A DNA stretch of 64,000 bases from Steroidobacter denitrificans (GCF_001579945.1 NZ_CP011971.1:1390001-1454000), one strand, 5' to 3'; positions 24,812 through 36,309 are shown, counted from the stretch's first letter. The notes: generated by a model from the letters alone, not told the origin. Numbers and translations: made by a program.

Positions 24812-25818
24812 CGTCTCTCATCCTTCATGAGGTGTGGAACCGCCGCCTGAGGATTCGCCGCATGATGAACGGCCGCACCCAAATCGTTCACTGCCATGGC
24901 ATACAGGGCGCTGCGGTTGTAGCGGGTGATCGTATGAAAGTTGTTGAAGCCGACGCGATACTGCGGCCGCGATTTGCCCTCTCCGACGATCAGCATCGCG
25001 GGTGCTTCCGGGGGCAGATCCGTCTGGAACAGCACGCCCTTGGCGCGCAGCGAGCGCACGGTTTCATTCAGTTCGATCTTGCTGAGATCGAATCGGTCTA
25101 GATTCTCATCGGCCAGCGTCGCCGGGACGACCACCTGCTCTCCATCGCGCCAGCCATGCATGTGCAGATAGTTCGCCACCGAATCGATGACGTCGTCCCA
25201 ATTGGCCCATAAATCGCGCCGTCCATCGCCATCCGCATCCACTGCGTAGCGGCGATAGCTGGAGGAGATGAACTGCGGCGCTCCCATGGCGCCGGCATAG
25301 GATCCCAATGCCGTGAGCGGATCGACGGATTCCTCGCGTGCCAGGATCAGGAATTCACGCAGTTCGCTGCGGAAAAAAGGGCTGCGCGGCGGATAATCGA
25401 ACGCCAAAGTCGCCAATGCGTCCAACACCCGATAGCGGCCGGTAATACGGCCGTAGGCCGTTTCCACCCCCAGAATACCGAGGATCGCCGTGACCATGTT
25501 CTCGTCGCGGATGCGGGCGAGCCGGTCACGATGCTCGGCAAGAAAATCCATACCTTGCTGGATGCGTGTCGGGGTCAGGAACCGTTCGCGGTATTCGTAC
25601 CAGGGAACGACTCGTTCGGCCGGCCGGCTGATGGCATCCAGGATGGGCTGCTTGATATCTGCTTCGCGCAACAGCGCCTCCACCTCGGGCCGCTCGAAGC
25701 CATGATCCCGGACCATCTCGTCGATGAAACCACGGACCTCCTCGCGCGCCAGATCCAGCGCATGGGCAGGCAGGGCGAGGGCGGTGGACAGCAGCAGGGC
25801 GAGGAGAGGTTTCAGCAA
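24808..25818 (-). CDS. mltB: Lytic murein transglycosylase B
   Basis: Periplasmic enzyme that cleaves MurNAc-GlcNAc bonds with formation of anhydro-MurNAc, producing material that AmgK-MurU can recycle. The protein has 336 residues, a signal peptide (LLALLLSTALALPAHA) and no lipobox Cys. The catalytic Glu is residue 119 in ILGVETAYGRITG. LGSYAGAMGAPQFISSSY and DVIDSVANYLHMHGW are hallmarks. It starts 37 nt after the rodA stop and overlaps rlpA by 4 nt. Confidence 0.95.
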   Translation of the reverse strand: MLKPLLALLLSTALALPAHALDLAREEVRGFIDEMVRDHGFERPEVEALLREADIKQPILDAISRPAERVVPWYEYRERFLTPTRIQQGMDFLAEHRDRLARIRDENMVTAILGILGVETAYGRITGRYRVLDALATLAFDYPPRSPFFRSELREFLILAREESVDPLTALGSYAGAMGAPQFISSSYRRYAVDADGDGRRDLWANWDDVIDSVANYLHMHGWRDGEQVVVPATLADENLDRFDLSKIELNETVRSLRAKGVLFQTDLPPEAPAMLIVGEGKSRPQYRVGFNNFHTITRYNRSALYAMAVNDLGAAVHHAANPQAAVPHLMKDERR

Positions 25819-25855
25819 GGGTAGAGCCGGCGATAGTGGAGAAATTTAGGACTTG

Positions 25856-26995
25856 TCAGCGGCCGACAAGTTTCCGTTTTGCGCATAGCGACATGAGAAT
25901 ACCGAAACCGGCCATGAGGGTCACCATCGCAGTACCACCGTAGCTGATGAACGGCAGGGGTACGCCGACGACAGGCAGCAGTCCTGTCACCATGCCGGTA
26001 TTCACGAACACGTAGACGCAGAAAGTGAGCGCCAGGCTTCCGGAGGCCAGACGTGAAAAGGTGTCGTGGGCAGTCGTGGCGAGATACAGGGCGCGGCCGA
26101 TGACGAACATGAGCAGAATGATCACGGTAATCAAGCCGATGAGGCCCCATTCCTCGCCGATCACCGCGAAGATGAAGTCGGTCGAGCGCTCCGGCAAAAA
26201 TTCGAGTTGGACCTGGCTGCCGTTCATATACCCCTTGCCGAACACTCCCCCGGAACCGATCGCGATCTGGGATTGAATGATATGGTAGCCCGCACCCAGC
26301 GGATCGCTCTGGGGATCCAGGAACGTCAGGACGCGCTGTTTCTGGTAGTCATGCAGCAGGAACCCCCAGGCAACGAATGCCACCGGAATCAGCAAACCGA
26401 TCAATCCGGCGATGTAGCGCAGTTGCAATCCGGCCAGCAGCACCACCATGCCCCCGCCGGCCACTACCAGCAAAGCAGTGCCGAGGTCGGGCTGTTCGGC
26501 GATCAGCAAGGTCGGCACGCCGATCGCGGCGATCAACACCATGAGCGTCGGCACGCTCGGCGGCAGAGGCCGCTCATTGAGGAACCAGGCGCACGCCAGC
26601 GGCACGGCCAGTTTCATCATTTCCGAGGGTTGGAATCGGAGGATGCCCAGATCCAGCCAGCGTTGAGCGCCCATTGCCACATCGCCGGTGAACATGACCG
26701 TCAGCAGCAGCAGCAGGCCGGCGACATAGGCCCATGGAGACACACTTCGGATCAGGCGTGGCGGAATCTGAGCCAGCAGGGTCATGGCGATGAGGCCCAG
26801 TCCGAAACGCAGCAGTTGCGCTTCCAGGACGTCGAAGCTGCGTCCCGAGGCGCTGAACAAGACGATGGTTCCCACCGCGCCGACCAGGCACAAGGCGACA
26901 AACAGCGGGCCGTCCAGGTGCAAGGCGAACAATAGACGCGCGCCGCCGCTCAAGGTGCGCTGGGTGCGTGAGGTATCGAGCGTGTCGTAGTTCAT
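25856..26995 (-). CDS. rodA: Rod-shape glycosyltransferase RodA (SEDS family)
   Basis: Polymerises peptidoglycan glycan strands in the elongasome together with PBP2. The 379-residue polytopic membrane protein has about ten hydrophobic helices. It shows the SEDS hallmarks AMGAQRWLDLG, FQPSEMMKLAVPL, EQPDLGTALLV and the C-terminal FISYGGTAMVTLMAGFGILMS. It overlaps the mrdA stop by 4 nt, as expected for the RodA-PBP2 pair. Confidence 0.96.
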   Translation of the reverse strand: MNYDTLDTSRTQRTLSGGARLLFALHLDGPLFVALCLVGAVGTIVLFSASGRSFDVLEAQLLRFGLGLIAMTLLAQIPPRLIRSVSPWAYVAGLLLLLTVMFTGDVAMGAQRWLDLGILRFQPSEMMKLAVPLACAWFLNERPLPPSVPTLMVLIAAIGVPTLLIAEQPDLGTALLVVAGGGMVVLLAGLQLRYIAGLIGLLIPVAFVAWGFLLHDYQKQRVLTFLDPQSDPLGAGYHIIQSQIAIGSGGVFGKGYMNGSQVQLEFLPERSTDFIFAVIGEEWGLIGLITVIILLMFVIGRALYLATTAHDTFSRLASGSLALTFCVYVFVNTGMVTGLLPVVGVPLPFISYGGTAMVTLMAGFGILMSLCAKRKLVGR

Positions 26996-28956
26996 TCCGT
27001 CGTGGACCGTGCTGCCGCGGCAGGCCGCGGGGCCGGCGCCGGTTTACGTTTGGCGTCCTGTTCCGCAAGCTGTTCGGGTGTGAGCAGGTAAACATCGAGG
27101 ATACGCCGGGCGATCGGCGCGGCGTAGGCGGAGCCGCCGCCCGGTGCATTCTCGATGATCACGGCCACGGCGAGCTTCGGCGCTTCCACTGGCGCGAATG
27201 CGACGAACAGCGCGTGATCGCGCAGATGTTCGGCGAGTTCGTCCGCCTTGCGCATACGTTCGTGTGCCGCCACCGTAAAGACCTGCGCCGTGCCGCTCTT
27301 GCCTGCGATCCGATAAGCGGTGCCGGCGGCAGCGGCGCGCGCCGTGCCATGCGGAGCATTGGCGACATCGTACATGCCGCCGATCGCGACGTCCCAGGCG
27401 TCGGGATTGCTGTTCGTGACCGGGGGCAGGGCGATGGGAAGGATTTCGCGGATCTGGTCGGATTCCACATCGCGGATCGCGCGCACCATGCGCGGCTGGA
27501 AGCGCCGGCCGCGAGCAGCGATCGTCGCCGTGAAATGGGCAAGCTGCAAAGGTGTCACGGACATGTAGCCCTGGCCGATGCCGACGCTGATGGTCTCGCC
27601 GGGATACCAGGTCTGTGCTTCCTTACGCGTGAACGCCTGTCGTTTCCATTGTGTGGATGGCAGGATGCCGCCGCGTTCGCCGGCGATATCGATACCGGTC
27701 GGTTTGCCTAGCCCGAACTGCGCCAGATAATCGTGGATGCGATCGATACCCATCAGATTGGCCAGATCGTAGAAATAGACGTCGCAGGAAGTGGCGATCG
27801 CCTTGCGCATGTCGACCGAGCCATGTCCGCCCGGCTTCCAGTCTCGCCAGGGGCGGCTGACGCCGGGCATGCGATACTGCCCGCGGCAAAACAGCGACTG
27901 GGTCGGAGTGATCACGCCGTACTCCAGGCCCGCAAGGGCCATCAGCGGCTTGATGGTCGATCCGGGCGGGTATACCCCGCGAAGGGCGCGATCGTACATG
28001 GGTCGATTGAGGTCTTCGGTGAGCGCCAGGTATTCACGGCGGCTCAGACCCCGCGCGAACAGGTTCGGGTCGAAGGCGGGTGTGCTGACGAAGGCGATCA
28101 CATCACCATTGGACGGATCGATCGCAACGGCCGAGGCGCGTTGGCCTCGCAGGGCCTCCTCGGCGGCTTGTTGCACATGCTGGTCGATCGTCAGGAACAG
28201 GTCGTTGCCGGCGATCGCCTCGCGTCGTTCGAGATGGGCCGTCTCGGTGCCGATGCGCTCGACGCTGCGTCCCTGGGCGTTGACCAGCAACTGTTGATAG
28301 CCGGCACGGCCATGCAGCTCCTTTTCATAGGCTCGCTCGACACCGCTTTTGCCGGTGAGCGTCGTGCCCGCGTAAGCGCTCATGTCGAGGCTCTTCTTGT
28401 CCTCCTCGCTGATTGCGCCGACATAGCCGATTGCGTGAACGCTGCTGACGCCCAGCGGATAGTGGCGGGTGAGCCGCGGGCGGATCTCGACTCCGGGGTA
28501 CTGGTGCTGACGCGCAGCGAAGCGCGCCAGCTCCTCGTCGCTGAGTTGCAGCTTCACGGGGACGGCGTCGAAGGCGCGGCGGCTGCGGATGTCTTTTTTG
28601 AGGCTGGGAATATCAGCATTGTCGAGCAGACCCAGTGCGGCCAGCCCGGCCAGAGTCGCATCGATGTCTATGACCTGTTCGCGCGTGAGCTCGAGCTGAT
28701 AGGACGGCGCATTGGTCGCCAGAGGCAATCCGTTGCGATCCAGGATCAGTCCTCGATTGGGCGGAATCGGCTCGATCTTGATACGATTGCCTTGAGACAG
28801 ATCGGCGAAATAGTCGTACCGTACAACCTGCAGCCAGACCAGGCGGGCGATCACGCAGCCTAATGCGAGCAGCATGAGCACGGCGGCGCCGAGCGCGCGG
28901 CGCTCGAACAGGCGCAGTTCCGTCTGTTGATCCTTGATGCGGACGGGACGTGGCAT
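26992..28956 (-). CDS. mrdA: Penicillin-binding protein 2 (elongation-specific transpeptidase)
   Basis: Cross-links nascent peptidoglycan in the elongasome. The 654-residue bitopic protein has an N-terminal anchor (ALGAAVLMLLALGCVIARLVW), a pedestal domain with NRGLILDRNG, and the transpeptidase domain. The domain has Ser333-x-x-Lys336 (PPGSTIKPLM), an SCD-type motif in ATSCDVYFYDLA and the KSG triad at 553-555 (KSGTAQ). The C-terminal 25 residues are Pro/Ala-rich. It sits between mreD (6-nt spacer) and rodA (4-nt overlap). Confidence 0.96.
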   Translation of the reverse strand: MPRPVRIKDQQTELRLFERRALGAAVLMLLALGCVIARLVWLQVVRYDYFADLSQGNRIKIEPIPPNRGLILDRNGLPLATNAPSYQLELTREQVIDIDATLAGLAALGLLDNADIPSLKKDIRSRRAFDAVPVKLQLSDEELARFAARQHQYPGVEIRPRLTRHYPLGVSSVHAIGYVGAISEEDKKSLDMSAYAGTTLTGKSGVERAYEKELHGRAGYQQLLVNAQGRSVERIGTETAHLERREAIAGNDLFLTIDQHVQQAAEEALRGQRASAVAIDPSNGDVIAFVSTPAFDPNLFARGLSRREYLALTEDLNRPMYDRALRGVYPPGSTIKPLMALAGLEYGVITPTQSLFCRGQYRMPGVSRPWRDWKPGGHGSVDMRKAIATSCDVYFYDLANLMGIDRIHDYLAQFGLGKPTGIDIAGERGGILPSTQWKRQAFTRKEAQTWYPGETISVGIGQGYMSVTPLQLAHFTATIAARGRRFQPRMVRAIRDVESDQIREILPIALPPVTNSNPDAWDVAIGGMYDVANAPHGTARAAAAGTAYRIAGKSGTAQVFTVAAHERMRKADELAEHLRDHALFVAFAPVEAPKLAVAVIIENAPGGGSAYAAPIARRILDVYLLTPEQLAEQDAKRKPAPAPRPAAAARSTTE

Positions 28957-28962
28957 ACCGGG

Positions 28963-29448
28963 TTACCGGACGCGCCGATTCCAGGTGTCCAGGAGCGCGA
29001 CCAGCGCCGGCCACAGCAGCGCACCACTGAGCACCGGCAGCCAGCGTTTCCAAGTGACCACCGGCTGGCCGATGACACCGTCGATCCAGAAGACCAGGAA
29101 CTGATACAAGGCCAGCAGCAAAAGTACCGTCAAAGTCTGTTGCCAGATCGGGAACAGGCGCATCCGCAACTGGAACTTGTGGGCCAGGAAGCCCACAAGC
29201 AGGAAGGCGAGCGCATGCTGGCCCAAGGTCATGCCTTTGAGCAGATCGATCGCCAGCCCGCAGGTCCACGCAAACGTCAGGCCTGCGATCCGCGGACTGC
29301 TCAGCGACCAGTAGATTACCAGCAGCAGCAGCAGATCCGGCCGCGCCGCATCGAAGATGCCAGGCAGCGGTACGATCGCCAGGATCAACGCCGCGATCAC
29401 AGTGGCGGCGATACGCAGACGTCCGCCGCGGCTGTCCTGTCTGCTCAT
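28963..29448 (-). CDS. mreD: Rod-shape determining protein MreD
   Basis: Integral membrane subunit of the elongasome with about five hydrophobic helices in 161 residues (VIAALILAIVPLPG, DLLLLLVIYWSL, TLTVLLLLALYQFLVFW). SPRIAGLTFAWTCGLAIDLLKG and GQHALAFLLVGFL match the family. It overlaps mreC by 4 nt, and position and topology make the call secure. Confidence 0.93.
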   Translation of the reverse strand: MSRQDSRGGRLRIAATVIAALILAIVPLPGIFDAARPDLLLLLVIYWSLSSPRIAGLTFAWTCGLAIDLLKGMTLGQHALAFLLVGFLAHKFQLRMRLFPIWQQTLTVLLLLALYQFLVFWIDGVIGQPVVTWKRWLPVLSGALLWPALVALLDTWNRRVR

Positions 29449-30386
29449 CGGCGATGTTCCGCCGCCGCCACGCCATCATGCGCCGGCCCGGCCGGCGATG
29501 CGGCATCTGGGTTCCGAGATTCGGCGATCTCCCCTGCGGACGCCGGTTCTTCGCCCCAGAGCAGCAGGACCTCGCGATCGCGGTCCAATTGCGCCAGCGG
29601 GCGAGCTTCGACGATGGCGAACGTCGCGCTCGGAATTCTGTCGATTTGGCTGATCACGGCGACGGGATAACCCGCCGGAAAGATGCCGTCGAGTCCCGAG
29701 GAGACGAGCAGATCGCCGACACGCACGTCGGATTGCACGGTCAGGTAGGGAAGTATCAGCTTGCTGACATCCCCGGTGCCCACGGCGATCGAGCGGATAC
29801 CGTTACGATTGACCTGCACGGGAATGGCATGCTGATTATCGCTGATCAGGATGATCGTGGCGCTGTACTGGTCCACTGCGGCCACCTGACCGACAATGCC
29901 GAAGGCGTCTACAACCGGCTGGCTGCGAAAGACACCGTCCCCCGCACCCTTGTCGATACGTACACGATGCCGGAACGGATCCACGTCGACATGCATGATG
30001 CTGGCGAGCTGGGTGCGCTCGGCAAGACCGGCGGATGCTTGCCGGATGGCGCGTAGACGCCGATTTTCCTCGTTCAATGCATCGAACTGGAGCAGCCGGA
30101 TACGCGCCTGGCGCAATTCCTCGGTCAGCTGCTCGTTGTGCCGGCGTAGCTGGGCGCGATCGGTGAAGCTGCCGTTCAACCAGTTCCACAGATCATACGG
30201 CGCCTGTACCACGACATATACGGGATGCAGCGCCGCGCCCATCCAGAGACGCGCAGTCTCCAGGTATCCGCCGCGGTGGTCCAACACCATGGCCGTGACC
30301 GATAGGACGGCAAGGATGAAAAAGCTTGCGCCGAGGGGCGGCCCGCGGCCGATGATCGGTCGGCTATCGGAATTCAACGTCACCAT
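29445..30386 (-). CDS. mreC: Rod-shape determining protein MreC
   Basis: Bitopic elongasome scaffold that activates PBP2. The 313 residues comprise an N-terminal anchor (FFILAVLSVTAMVLDH) and a coiled coil at about 77-112 (RRHNEQLTEELRQARIRLLQ). A beta-rich periplasmic domain follows (VDPFRHRVRIDKGAGDGV, GIVGQVAAVDQYSATI, DLLVSSGLDGIFPAGYPVA). The C-terminal 40 residues are low-complexity. It is separated from mreB by 108 nt and overlaps mreD. Confidence 0.95.
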   Translation of the reverse strand: MVTLNSDSRPIIGRGPPLGASFFILAVLSVTAMVLDHRGGYLETARLWMGAALHPVYVVVQAPYDLWNWLNGSFTDRAQLRRHNEQLTEELRQARIRLLQFDALNEENRRLRAIRQASAGLAERTQLASIMHVDVDPFRHRVRIDKGAGDGVFRSQPVVDAFGIVGQVAAVDQYSATIILISDNQHAIPVQVNRNGIRSIAVGTGDVSKLILPYLTVQSDVRVGDLLVSSGLDGIFPAGYPVAVISQIDRIPSATFAIVEARPLAQLDRDREVLLLWGEEPASAGEIAESRNPDAASPAGPAHDGVAAAEHRR

Positions 30387-30494
30387 GGATGAGAGATGAC
30401 GCTCATAGGCCGCTCAAGCATAGGCCGCTCGTTGCACGTGGCAGTATTGCGCGGCTTGGGAGCAGTGCGGTTCACTCCCGGTGCGCGGTGCGAG

Positions 30495-31637
<1,143 letters not shown>

Positions 31638-31718
31638 TTAAGCTTTTCGCAAGCTTCGGTTCCAACTTGGAAGGGCTCTGTTGGTGTTTCACGGGGCCCG
31701 GCGCAAAAGGTATATTGC

Positions 31719-32009
31719 ATGAGTCTGACACCCCGGGATGTCGAGAATATCGCGCATCTGGCCCGCCTTGCGATCTTGCCGGATCAGGTGCCGGCCTATG
31801 CCGACGGCCTGTCGAAGATCCTGAATTTCATCGATCAGCTCAATACCGCCGATACCGGTGCCGTGGAGCCGATGGCGCATCCGCTGGCCGATCAGGTGCA
31901 GCGTCTGCGGGCGGATGAACCGGTCGATCTGGATCAGCGTGAAAAGTACCAGCGCAATGCGCCGCGAGTGGAGGCGGGGCTATACCTGGTTCCCAAGGTG
32001 ATCGAGTGA
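31719..32009 (+). CDS. gatC: Asp-tRNA(Asn)/Glu-tRNA(Gln) amidotransferase subunit C
   Basis: Small stabilising subunit of GatCAB, which converts mischarged Glu-tRNA(Gln) or Asp-tRNA(Asn) to the correct aminoacyl-tRNA. The start at 31719 (AAAGG upstream) gives 96 residues beginning SLTPRDVENIAHLARLAI, as in other GatC proteins, and ending VEAGLYLVPKVIE. The open frame upstream to 31620 lacks family similarity. It precedes gatA by 118 nt. Confidence 0.95.
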   Translation: MSLTPRDVENIAHLARLAILPDQVPAYADGLSKILNFIDQLNTADTGAVEPMAHPLADQVQRLRADEPVDLDQREKYQRNAPRVEAGLYLVPKVIE

Positions 32010-32127
32010 GCGCGAGTGAGCGACTCCTTCCGTTTGAGAGACCTGGCGGGCGGTTCTGCAAAGGTGATCCATCCATGAGGCGATATTCATCAGTCCCGGC
32101 GAGGGCTGCGGCGGCAAGAGCATTGGC

Positions 32128-33591
32128 ATGACCGAACTGCATCATTTATCGCTGGCCGAACTCGGTGAGGGTTTGCGTGCGCGGCGTTTCTCCAGCATCG
32201 AGCTGGCCCGGCATTTCCTGGATCGCATCGAACGTCTGAATCCGACACTCAATGCATTCATCACGGTGACGGCCGAGACGGCGCTGGCCGCCGCCGAGCA
32301 GGCCGATCGTCGACTGGCCGCGGGAGAGGAGGGGGCGCTCATAGGCGTACCGCTGGCGCACAAGGACATCTTTTGCACCGATGGCATTCTGACCACCTGC
32401 GCCTCGCGCATGCTGTCCAACTTTGTCGCACCCTATGACGCGACAGTGGTGGCGCGTTTGTCGCGAGCCGGCGCCGTGATGTTGGGTAAGGCCAATATGG
32501 ATGAGTTTGCGATGGGCTCCTCGAACGAGACCAGTTGGTACGGTCCGGTCCGTAATCCCTGGGATCTGGACAAGGTGCCGGGCGGTTCCTCGGGCGGTTC
32601 GGCTGCGGCGGTCGCCGCACGCCTCGTCCCCGCCTCCACGGGCACCGATACGGGCGGCTCGATACGTCAGCCTGCCGCGCTGACCTCGCTCACCGGCCTG
32701 AAGCCATCTTATGGACGGGTATCCCGCTACGGCATGATCGCATTCGCCTCGAGTCTGGATCAGGCCGGCACCCTGACCCGGAGCGCGCACGATGCCGCCT
32801 TGCTGTTGGCGCAGATGGCCGGCTTCGATCCGCTGGACTCGACCAGCGTCGATACCCCCGTGCCGGACTACGTCGGGCTGCTCGCACAGCCTTTGACGGG
32901 GCTGAAGATCGGTGTGCTCAAGGAATTCTTCGAGCGGGGACTGGATGAGGAAATCGAGCGGCGGGTGCGCGAAGCGCTCGAGGTCTACCGCCGGCTCGGC
33001 GCGCAGCTCGTGGAAGTGAGCCTGCCGAATCTGCCCCTGTCGGTGCCGGCCTATTATGTCGTGGCGCCGGCGGAATGTTCCTCCAATCTGTCGCGCTTCG
33101 ACGGCGTGCGATTCGGACATCGTTGCGACAGTCCCGTCGATCTCCTGGATCTCTACAAGCGCTCGCGCGCCGAGGGTTTTGGCGAGGAAGTCAAGCGGCG
33201 CATCATGACGGGGACCTATGTGCTCTCCGCCGGCTATTACGATGCCTATTACCTGCGCGCACAAAAAGTGCGGCGTCTGATCGCGGATGACTTCGCGCGC
33301 GCCTTCAGCCAGGTCGACGTCCTGATGGGACCGACGACCCCGTCGCCGGCCTTCGCCATCGGCACCAAGTCGGACGATCCGGTGACGATGTATCTCAATG
33401 ACATCTATACCAGCGGCGTGAACCTGGCGGGCTTGCCGGCCATGTCGGTTCCCTGCGGGTTTCAGGACGGGCTGCCGGTGGGGCTGCAGATCGTGGGACC
33501 GCATTTTGCCGAAGCCAGGCTGCTCAATGTCGCGCATGTCTATCAGCGCGAGACGCAGTGGCACGAGAGAATCCCGAAGGGTTACGAGTAA
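32128..33591 (+). CDS. gatA: GatCAB amidotransferase subunit A
   Basis: Glutaminase subunit of the amidase-signature family that releases ammonia for transamidation. The triad is Lys79 (PLAHKDIFC), cis-Ser154 ([13 protein letters not shown]) and nucleophile Ser178 ([12 protein letters not shown]). The length is 487 residues. Its TAA stop shares one base with the gatB ATG (TAATG), so translation of A and B is coupled. Presence of the full gatCAB set points away from the Enterobacterales. Confidence 0.97.
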   Translation: MTELHHLSLAELGEGLRARRFSSIELARHFLDRIERLNPTLNAFITVTAETALAAAEQADRRLAAGEEGALIGVPLAHKDIFCTDGILTTCASRMLSNFVAPYDATVVARLSRAGAVMLGKANMDEFAMGSSNETSWYGPVRNPWDLDKVPGGSSGGSAAAVAARLVPASTGTDTGGSIRQPAALTSLTGLKPSYGRVSRYGMIAFASSLDQAGTLTRSAHDAALLLAQMAGFDPLDSTSVDTPVPDYVGLLAQPLTGLKIGVLKEFFERGLDEEIERRVREALEVYRRLGAQLVEVSLPNLPLSVPAYYVVAPAECSSNLSRFDGVRFGHRCDSPVDLLDLYKRSRAEGFGEEVKRRIMTGTYVLSAGYYDAYYLRAQKVRRLIADDFARAFSQVDVLMGPTTPSPAFAIGTKSDDPVTMYLNDIYTSGVNLAGLPAMSVPCGFQDGLPVGLQIVGPHFAEARLLNVAHVYQRETQWHERIPKGYE

Positions 33592-35042
33592 TGAACTGGG
33601 AAACCGTCATCGGTCTCGAGATCCACGCGCAGCTCGCGACCCGAAGCAAGATCTTTTCGAGTGCGCCGACCGCGTATGGGGCCGCGCCCAACACCCAGGC
33701 GAACCTGGTCGATCTCGGCTACCCAGGCGTCCTGCCGGTGTTGAATCGATCAGCCGTGCAAATGGCCGTGAAGTTCGGTCTGGCGGTGGGCGCCGACATC
33801 GCCGCGCGCTCGGTGTTCGCCCGCAAGAATTATTTCTATCCCGATCTGCCCAAGGGCTACCAGATCAGTCAATATGAAAAGCCGATCGTCGAACGGGGTT
33901 CGCTGCAGATCGTCCTGGAGGACGGCGAGCGCAAGACGATCGGTATCACGCGAGCGCACCTGGAAGAGGATGCAGGCAAATCGCTGCATGAGGATTTCCA
34001 TGGACTGACGGGCATCGATTTGAACCGTGCCGGTACCCCGCTGCTGGAGATCGTGTCGGAACCCGATATGCGATCCGCCAGGGAGGCCGTCGCCTACATG
34101 AAAAAGATCCATACCCTGGTGCGCTACCTGGAAATCTGCGACGGCAACATGCAGGAAGGCTCTTTTCGCTGTGATGCCAACGTTTCGGTACGCCCGCTCG
34201 GACAGAGCAAGTTCGGTACGCGCTGCGAGATCAAGAATCTGAACTCCTTCCGCTACATCGAGAAGGCGATCAATCATGAGGTGGCGCGTCAGATCGAGAT
34301 CATCGAGGGCGGCGGTACGATCCGCCAGGAAACGCGCCTTTATGATCCCGACAAGGACGAGACGCGCGCGCTGCGCTCCAAGGAGGAAGCCAACGACTAC
34401 CGCTATTTCCCCGACCCGGATCTGTTGCCGGTGGTTCTCGATCCATCGTTCATCGAGCAGGTGCGCATCAGCCTGCCCGAACTGCCGGATCAGAAGGCTG
34501 CGCGCTACCTGGAGCAGTTCGGTTTGTCGGCCTATGATGCGGGCATTCTGACCGCGAGCCGGGAGATGGGTGATTATTACGAAGCCGTGCTGGCCGCCCT
34601 CGGCGCGGAGCATGGCGGAGGGCATGAAAAGCTTGCGGCGAACTGGATCATGGGAGAGCTGTCCGCGGCCTTGAACAAGGATGGTCTGGAGATTGCCCGC
34701 TCGCGTGTCGACGCGCGGCGGCTGGCGGGTCTGCTGGAGCGCATTGTCGATGGAACGATTTCCGGCAAGATCGCCAAGGAGGTGTTCGAAGCGATGTGGG
34801 CCGATGGCCTGGATGCGGATGCCGTCATCGAAGCGAAGGGATTGCGCCAGATCACCGATACGGCGGCGATCGAAACCGTGATCGAGTCGGTGATGGCGGC
34901 GAATCCAAAACAGCTGGCCGAGTATCGCTCGGGCAAGGATAAGCTGTTCGGTTTCTTCGTCGGGCAGGTCATGAAGGCGACCGGCGGCAAGGCCAATCCG
35001 GCTCAGTTGAACGAGTTGCTGAAGAAAAAACTCGCCGGTTGA
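33591..35042 (+). CDS. gatB: GatCAB amidotransferase subunit B
   Basis: Kinase/transamidase subunit that activates the mischarged tRNA and accepts ammonia from GatA. The start at 33591 gives 483 residues and the typical [20 protein letters not shown]; the open frame upstream lies inside gatA. Downstream are [18 protein letters not shown], the [17 protein letters not shown] signature, and the C-terminal YqeY-like tail with [17 protein letters not shown]. The subunit order C-A-B is standard. Confidence 0.97.
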   Translation: MNWETVIGLEIHAQLATRSKIFSSAPTAYGAAPNTQANLVDLGYPGVLPVLNRSAVQMAVKFGLAVGADIAARSVFARKNYFYPDLPKGYQISQYEKPIVERGSLQIVLEDGERKTIGITRAHLEEDAGKSLHEDFHGLTGIDLNRAGTPLLEIVSEPDMRSAREAVAYMKKIHTLVRYLEICDGNMQEGSFRCDANVSVRPLGQSKFGTRCEIKNLNSFRYIEKAINHEVARQIEIIEGGGTIRQETRLYDPDKDETRALRSKEEANDYRYFPDPDLLPVVLDPSFIEQVRISLPELPDQKAARYLEQFGLSAYDAGILTASREMGDYYEAVLAALGAEHGGGHEKLAANWIMGELSAALNKDGLEIARSRVDARRLAGLLERIVDGTISGKIAKEVFEAMWADGLDADAVIEAKGLRQITDTAAIETVIESVMAANPKQLAEYRSGKDKLFGFFVGQVMKATGGKANPAQLNELLKKKLAG

Positions 35043-35055
35043 CGGCGTATTCGCC

Positions 35056-36114
35056 ATGCGTGATCGCGACTGCCTGCACCGCTTCCTGTTCGAACATTAT
35101 CCGATTCGCGGTCATATCGTTCACCTGGATGCATCCTGGCGCGCGCTGCTGGAGCACCGCGAGTATCCGGCCGCCGTTCGCGATGCCTTGGGCGAGGCGG
35201 TTGCGGCCTCGGTGCTGCTGGCGGCGACCTTGAAATTCGATGGCACCCTGAGTCTTCAATTACAGGGGCGTGGGCCGATGCATTTGCTGCTCGCACAGTG
35301 TTCCGGCCGATTGGGTGTGCGTGCGCTGGCGCGTCACGCTCATGACTTGAGTGATGCTGCGGGTGAGGATTCGGTTGGTGAGGGTGAGGCTGCATCAGCT
35401 TCCGAGATGCCAGTCGGAGCTGCAGCGCGGATCCTGGACAACGCGTTTTCCGGAACGGGCCCTGAGCCCTGGGCGAAGCGCCGCAATCTGGCCGTCCTGG
35501 CAGGTGACGGAACATTGACCGTGACCCTGGAAACCGATGATGCCGGGCAGGGCGTGCAGCGTTATCAAGGCGTGGTTCCCTTGACCGGCCGGTGTCTTGC
35601 GGACTGTTTGCAGGGATATTTCGAAAATTCCGAGCAATTGCCCACCCGCCTGTGGCTGCATGCGACGCAGGCCGGCGCCGCCGGCCTGTTGCTGCAGCGC
35701 GTGGGGCAGGATGCCGCAACGGCGCCTTTCGGGGCGATTCGCCGATCGGCCGACCTGGATCCGCTGGAGATCGAGGACGCTTGGCGTCGGGCCCAGCTGC
35801 TGGGCGACACCCTCAAGCCGGAGGAATTACATGATCTGAGCAGCCGGGAACTTCTGCGCCGCCTGTTCGCCGAGGACGATCTGCGGCTCTTCGAGCCCTC
35901 CCCGGTATTTTTTCGTTGCCGCTGCTCGCATGATCGCGTTGCCGGCATGTTGCGGGCCCTGGGTGCCGAGGAGGTTCGTTCCGTGCTGGCGGAGCAGGGC
36001 CAAGTCGAGGTTTGCTGTGATTTTTGCAATCGAGCCTATCGGTTCGATGCCGTGGACGTCGAGCGATTGTTTGCCGCGGGGCCGTCGCCGGCCGGCGGTG
36101 AAACCCTGCACTGA
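35056..36114 (+). CDS. hslO: Redox-regulated holdase chaperone Hsp33
   Basis: Zinc-bound chaperone activated by oxidation. The Hsp33 domain (AVAASVLLAATLKFDGTLSLQLQ, GVVPLTGRCLADCLQGYF) precedes the C-terminal redox switch with CxC (FRCRCSHD) and CxxC (CCDFCNRAY). At 352 residues it is longer than E. coli Hsp33 (292). Part of the excess is an acidic low-complexity insert near residues 98-125 (DAAGEDSVGEGEAASASE), which may be a loop expansion. It begins 13 nt after gatB. Confidence 0.95.
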   Translation: MRDRDCLHRFLFEHYPIRGHIVHLDASWRALLEHREYPAAVRDALGEAVAASVLLAATLKFDGTLSLQLQGRGPMHLLLAQCSGRLGVRALARHAHDLSDAAGEDSVGEGEAASASEMPVGAAARILDNAFSGTGPEPWAKRRNLAVLAGDGTLTVTLETDDAGQGVQRYQGVVPLTGRCLADCLQGYFENSEQLPTRLWLHATQAGAAGLLLQRVGQDAATAPFGAIRRSADLDPLEIEDAWRRAQLLGDTLKPEELHDLSSRELLRRLFAEDDLRLFEPSPVFFRCRCSHDRVAGMLRALGAEEVRSVLAEQGQVEVCCDFCNRAYRFDAVDVERLFAAGPSPAGGETLH

Positions 36115-36121
36115 CCACGAC

Positions 36122-36139
36122 CGCCGGGATTCCCCGGCG
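36122..36139 (+). terminator. Stem-loop after hslO
   Basis: CGCCGGG-ATTC-CCCGGCG is a perfect 7-bp GC stem 8 nt after the hslO stop. No T-run follows, so termination would need Rho or be partial. Confidence 0.35.
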
Positions 36140-36289
36140 TCCGTCACCGTCTACCGCTGTCCATCACTGCGCCCGTTCGCATCCGTCGCTGTCGGGAGAC
36201 CCGTCTTTTCCTGAATCGAATGGAGATCCACTGCCAGCGTGAAAATTTCCCTGGCGCGAGGCTGTGGAATAAGATACATTGAATCACAG

Positions 36290-36307
36290 TATAAAGATAT
36301 CTTTATA
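36290..36307. promoter_or_regulatory. 18-bp perfect palindrome, probable SahR-type operator
   Basis: TATAAAGATATCTTTATA is a perfect 18-bp palindrome in an AT-rich patch that stands out from the GC-rich surroundings. It ends 2 bp before a perfect TATAAT at 36310-36315 and so would overlap the -35/spacer region. It is 61 bp upstream of the ArsR/methyltransferase gene. ArsR-family regulators bind such palindromes, and autoregulation is the natural reading. Binding itself is inferred. Confidence 0.75.
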
Positions 36308-36309
36308 TC

